Of a DNA stretch of 64,000 nucleotides, positions 60,775-64,000 are shown piece after piece; the stretch's first letter is position 1; every line of letters begins with the position of its first letter. The stretch covers positions 62,001 through 126,000 of the forward strand of contig NZ_LGUR01000061.1 in NCBI RefSeq assembly GCF_001270495.1, read 5' to 3'. The notes beneath the pieces were generated by a model, which was not told the origin of the DNA, ran no database searches, and was given only the letters and a program-made list of their open reading frames with translations. This DNA comes from Streptomyces viridochromogenes. Lineage in GTDB: Bacteria > Actinomycetota > Actinomycetes > Streptomycetales > Streptomycetaceae. The position numbers were made by a program, and so were the translations under genes.

Positions 60775-61130
60775 CGCCATACGTTCCGCATCGGACACGA
60801 GCACGTCGCGCAAGCGATGGACGCAGGCCGTGGCCACGGCGCGTGGGTCCCACTGAGCTCGACCGCCGTACCGCCATCGGCCGGCATGGAGAGCGGGACC
60901 TGGGAGACGGACCTCAGCCTCTGGCCGCGCGGGTCCGGGTCGCCCGAGAACCGCAGCGGGACCGGGCGCACGAAGTGGCCGACGGCGTCCTCGTCCACGT
61001 CGTCGCGGCCCGCGTAGCAGGAACCGGACGTAGACGAGACCGGCTCGCGTGATCCCGAGCAGGGCCATGACCAGTTCCGGGCCGCAGTGTTCTCGACGCG
61101 GGCCGTGCGAGGGGTCTGGCTAGCACTCAT
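60775..61130 (-). pseudogene. Degenerate coding remnant
   Basis: On the minus strand one frame reads DAVGHFVRPVPLRFSGDPDP and MPADGGTAVELSG. A shifted frame continues WDPRAVATACVHRLRDVL then VSDAERMAS. The halves look like one broken protein end, loosely recalling the C-terminal part of condensation-like enzymes. There is no intact frame or start. The identity is uncertain. Nothing else is seen in 60764-61163. Confidence 0.35.
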
Positions 61131-61163
61131 GAGGATCACTTCCGGTCGGAGTAGGAAGGGGCG

Positions 61164-62516
61164 TCAGGTGGCGAGGCCGGGCTGCTCGGCGGCGAGACGC
61201 GCGCTGTGCCGGTGGAAGATGACGGCCTTGGTGACCGCTTGGAGGAGGTTCGCGCAGATCAGGGCGGCCCACAGGGCGGTGAGTCCGCCCGCGTCGGCCA
61301 CCGGGACCGCGCTCAGGCACAGCAGGCCGAAGAAGACGGCTGTGGAGACCAGGCTCGGGAAGGTCCGCTTCAGCCCGAGCATGCCGAAGCCGGCGATCGC
61401 CTGGAGGGCGTCGGTGACCACGACGGCGAACACGAGCGGAAGCTGATCCTCCAGCTGCGGCCGCAGGGCGGCGTCCTCGCTGAAGAGGGGGACGATCCAG
61501 TGGCCGAAGACCACGAGGAGGAGACCGAGGGTACCGACGCCGCACAGCGCGACGCCGCCGCCCGCGATGACACTGCGCCGGGCCCCTGCGACGTCGGCGT
61601 CGCGTGCGGCGCCCGCCACGATGGGGACGGTCGCCTGTCCGATCGCCACGGCAAGCGTGTAGATCAAGTTGACCAGCGTCTCGGACGCCCCGTGCACGGC
61701 GGCCTGTTCGGTTCCGAGCCGGGCGGCGGCGAACGTCAGCACGCCGAGGACCACGAACTTGATGAGCACGGTTCCCGCGAGCGGGATGCCGACCCTGGCG
61801 AGCCGGAACACCCGCGGCAGGTCGGGGCGTCCGGGGCGCAGTGACTGGCCGGCCAGCACCGGAAGGCGGTGCAGGGCGAGTTGGACCCGGATGGTGGTGA
61901 CGAGGCTGGCCGTCAGCATGGCGATGCCGGCTCCGTTCAGCCCCAGGGCCGGCAGGGGCCCGGTGCCCGCGATGAGCCCGATCGACAGCAGCACGGCGAC
62001 GGCGGTGCCGACGAGTCCGGCCCGCATGACGAGCTTGCCCTGTCCGAGGGCGACCAGGACGGAGATCGCGGAGGCGCCCACCGACGTCGACAGTACGGCG
62101 ACGGCCAACAGGTAGGGGAACACGCCGAGATGGTCGAGGGTGGACTCGGGTACGCCGGTCGCACGTCCGATGACCGACACCCCGGCGACGGCGGCGGCGC
62201 CGAGCAGGCCGACGATGAACCCCAGCCACATTCCGTTGCGGACCAGCGGGGCCATATGGTCGGGGTCGTCCTCGTGCCGGCTGACGAACGGCATGACGCC
62301 GCGCAGGGCTCCGGTGACCGTGGCGGTGGCCGGGCTGTAGACGGCGATGGACACGGCGAACGCGGCGAGTGAGGAGGTCGCGTGTCTGCCGAGCAGGGCG
62401 GCGTCCACCAGGGCTCCGGCGGAGGACGCGACCATCGTGAGGTAGAGCGGCAGCGCGGTCGTCGCGATCCTGCTGAAGGCGTTCTGCCGCCGCTCGGTCG
62501 TGGTGGTTCCGGTCAT
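61164..62516 (-). CDS. MATE-family multidrug efflux transporter
   Basis: 450 residues with twelve hydrophobic segments in two related halves, opening with ALPLYLTMVASSAGALVDAA then LLGRHATSSLAAFAV, the usual MATE N-terminus. GASETLVNLIYTLAVAIGQA starts the second half. It exports cationic or lipophilic drugs using Na+ or H+. AGGAAGAC precedes the ATG at 62516. It lies just beyond the biosynthetic region and could be a second export route, though it may be unrelated. Confidence 0.88.
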   Translation of the reverse strand: MTGTTTTERRQNAFSRIATTALPLYLTMVASSAGALVDAALLGRHATSSLAAFAVSIAVYSPATATVTGALRGVMPFVSRHEDDPDHMAPLVRNGMWLGFIVGLLGAAAVAGVSVIGRATGVPESTLDHLGVFPYLLAVAVLSTSVGASAISVLVALGQGKLVMRAGLVGTAVAVLLSIGLIAGTGPLPALGLNGAGIAMLTASLVTTIRVQLALHRLPVLAGQSLRPGRPDLPRVFRLARVGIPLAGTVLIKFVVLGVLTFAAARLGTEQAAVHGASETLVNLIYTLAVAIGQATVPIVAGAARDADVAGARRSVIAGGGVALCGVGTLGLLLVVFGHWIVPLFSEDAALRPQLEDQLPLVFAVVVTDALQAIAGFGMLGLKRTFPSLVSTAVFFGLLCLSAVPVADAGGLTALWAALICANLLQAVTKAVIFHRHSARLAAEQPGLAT

Positions 62517-62778
62517 GGGTCTTCCTGTCGGTTCGGCCCGCTTGCTTTCTGTTGCGGCGCCCCCGCTTTCCGCTCCAGCGCCCGATCGTCCTCGCCAAGG
62601 GTGGTACACAGCGGGGGTGTCCGGTACGCGGCCGAGCCGCGCGAGCCGGTGCCGGGCGATGAGGGTGGCGGATGGCTCTGCCGTCATGAACTGGAAAGCG
62701 TCCGGAACGACGGACAACCCCGAACATGCGGATCCCTACCGGGAGATGAGCAGCGGAGACCCCTGTTATGGTGCGCCG

Positions 62779-63207
62779 ATGTCATCGATCAAGCAGTTCC
62801 AAGTCACCTTCGACTGCGCAGAACCTGAGCGCGTCGCTCGCTTCTGGTGCGAGGTGTTGGGGTACGTCGTAGCGCCGCCGCCGTCGGGGTTCGCCACTTG
62901 GGACGAGTTCGACAGCTCTCTGCCGCCCGAGAAACAGGGTTCGTGGTTCGCGTGCAGTGATCCCTCAGGTGTGGGGCCGCGACTGTTCTTTCAGCGCGTT
63001 CCCGAAGGGAAGGTCGTCAAGAACCGGGTGCATCTTGACGTGCGGGTCGGCACAGGGCTCGTGGGGGAAGAGCGCCTCGCCACGCTCGAAGCGGAGTGCG
63101 TACGACTGGTCGCGCTCGGCGCGGTACGTGTGCGGCTGCTGTATGACGGCAACGACTCGTGCATCGTGATGCAGGACATCGAGGGCAACGAGTTCTGTCT
63201 CGACTGA
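62779..63207 (+). CDS. VOC-superfamily (glyoxalase-like) protein
   Basis: 142 residues. [19 protein letters not shown] is the standard opening, RVHLDVRV the middle strand, and [14 protein letters not shown] the final metal-ligand strand. This is the small Glyoxalase_6-type group common in Streptomyces. Metal and substrate are unknown. It stands alone. Confidence 0.85.
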   Translation: MSSIKQFQVTFDCAEPERVARFWCEVLGYVVAPPPSGFATWDEFDSSLPPEKQGSWFACSDPSGVGPRLFFQRVPEGKVVKNRVHLDVRVGTGLVGEERLATLEAECVRLVALGAVRVRLLYDGNDSCIVMQDIEGNEFCLD

Positions 63208-63226
63208 GCGTCCTGTGAGACGGCGG

Positions 63227-63988
63227 TCACCACAGCACGTGCAGGGTGGGCGGCTTACGGAAGACCAGGCCGTGGGGGATGGTGGGGTGGGCCGGGTCCA
63301 GGCGCAGGCCGGGCAGGCGGGCGAGGAACGTTGGAGGGCGATGCGGGTCTCCCGCCTTGCGAGATGCGCGGCGATGCAGTGATGCGGGCCATGTGCGAAG
63401 GCCAGCTGGAGACGGGCGTTCTCGCGGCGGACGTCGAACCGGTCGGGGTCGATGAAGACAGCCGGGTCGCGGTTGGCGCCGGCCAGGGAGACGGTGACGC
63501 GGTCACCTCGGCGGATGGCGGCCGGGTTCGTTGGTGCCCTCCAGCCCCAGTGCTCGCGTGACGACGGCGACGGCTAGCGGACCGGCGAAGGCTCGTCGCA
63601 ACTCGGCGCCGCCCGCCGGTTCCAGGCCGGTGATCAGCCGGTCGGTCTCCCGCTCGATGAACGCCGCGAAGCCGTCACGCACCGCCCGGGGCCGGAAGGG
63701 AGGGTTGAAGGGCCCACGGTGACGGGCGTGCTCGGCACCGTCCAGGGACAGCATGCTCGGTCCGACGACCTGCGCGGTCGAGAACCGGGGATCGTCGACA
63801 GTGAAGGTCGCGGCGTCGCGCATCACGTCCAGGGCGAGGTCGCGGCGGGTCACCAGCCAGCCGTCCAGCTCGGGCAGCCAGGACACGGGCTCGTGAGCAC
63901 GGAGCAGCGCCAGTCGTGGGTGCGGGTCCCGCGCGAGTTCGGCGAGCGTGGTCGCGGCACCGAGCGGGAAGGAGTCGGCACCCCTCAT
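63227..63988 (-). pseudogene. Cytochrome P450 with internal deletion and frameshifts
   Basis: The N-terminal 150 residues are normal (SWLPELDGWLVTRRDLALDV, LDGAEHARHRGPFNPPF). Near 63525 the frame breaks, and the sequence jumps to the region after the K helix ([20 protein letters not shown]). The whole I helix, with the oxygen-binding AGxxT, and the ExxR motif are missing. The heme-Cys loop [18 protein letters not shown] is still present. A second shift near 63330 puts the C-terminus ([14 protein letters not shown]) in another frame. It cannot make an active P450. Confidence 0.85.
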
Positions 63989-64000
63989 CGCGAACCTCGG

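Overview
The window is about 64 kb of a high-GC actinobacterial chromosome, almost certainly Streptomyces. The evidence is GC-rich third codon positions in nearly every gene, GTG/TTG starts, many overlapping ATGA/GTGA stop-start pairs, rare TTA leucine codons confined to a few specialised genes, and families typical of the genus (LAL-type LuxR regulator, secreted trypsin, GH32 levanase, TOMM RiPP enzymes).

Positions 1-10,050 carry ordinary chromosomal genes. These are an acyl-CoA synthetase cut by the window edge, a divergent GAF/LuxR regulator, a large LAL regulator followed by 23-bp tandem repeats, a secreted trypsin, a LysE exporter, a winged-helix protein resembling the DNA glycosylase AlkZ, and a CorA-type transporter. 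Positions 10,270-11,480 hold the wreck of a sugar operon (alpha-glucosidase and ABC permease fragments).

Positions 11,530-19,945 form a coherent fructan-use locus: a secreted levanase, a PfkB sugar kinase, a fructose/ribose-type ABC importer and a LacI regulator. The same tandem palindrome TGTCAWCGWTGACA lies upstream of both the levanase and the importer. Positions 20,000-26,500 hold small accessory units: a MurF relic, a TetR/MFS efflux pair, a CmtR-like metal sensor with a CDF exporter and broken TauE and CadD fragments, a GNAT, a methyltransferase and an alpha/beta hydrolase.

The centre of interest is 26,713-60,763 (perhaps to 62,516), a large biosynthetic region that I read as a RiPP cluster of unusual make-up. 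At 39,758 lies a small precursor gene: a 23-residue acidic leader followed by six 8-residue repeats of Q-L-G-T-Y-A-P-T type. A hairpin follows it, then a tightly packed plus-strand operon: a circularly permuted ATP-grasp-like protein, a methyltransferase, a GT2 glycosyltransferase, a YcaO cyclodehydratase, two Zn-cysteine ThiF-like partner proteins (the second fused to a SagB-like domain), a nitroreductase-like protein, a second small peptide gene, a LuxR regulator and an aminoacyl-ACP cassette (AMP ligase, type III PLP decarboxylase, ACP, acyl-CoA dehydrogenase). A divergent minus-strand operon (38,777 to 29,550) adds an LLM flavin oxidoreductase, a GINT1-like protein, an NHL propeller, a nucleotide-sugar dehydrogenase, an NDK-like/amidohydrolase fusion and an inositol-monophosphatase-like protein. 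A free-standing adenylation enzyme and a nucleotidyltransferase sit to its left. Export and control are supplied by a fused double ABC exporter, a TetR, a condensation-like protein of clearly lower GC, and a TTA-containing XRE/NB-ARC regulator.

The simplest working model is that Thr residues in the repeats are heterocyclised and oxidised by YcaO, the ThiF-like partners and the dehydrogenases. The repeats would then be cut apart and further decorated (methyl, sugar, and an amine-bearing acyl unit made on the ACP) before export. No leader peptidase is visible. Function is inferred from family membership and gene order; nothing has been tested. The right end has a MATE transporter, a VOC protein and a broken P450 gene.
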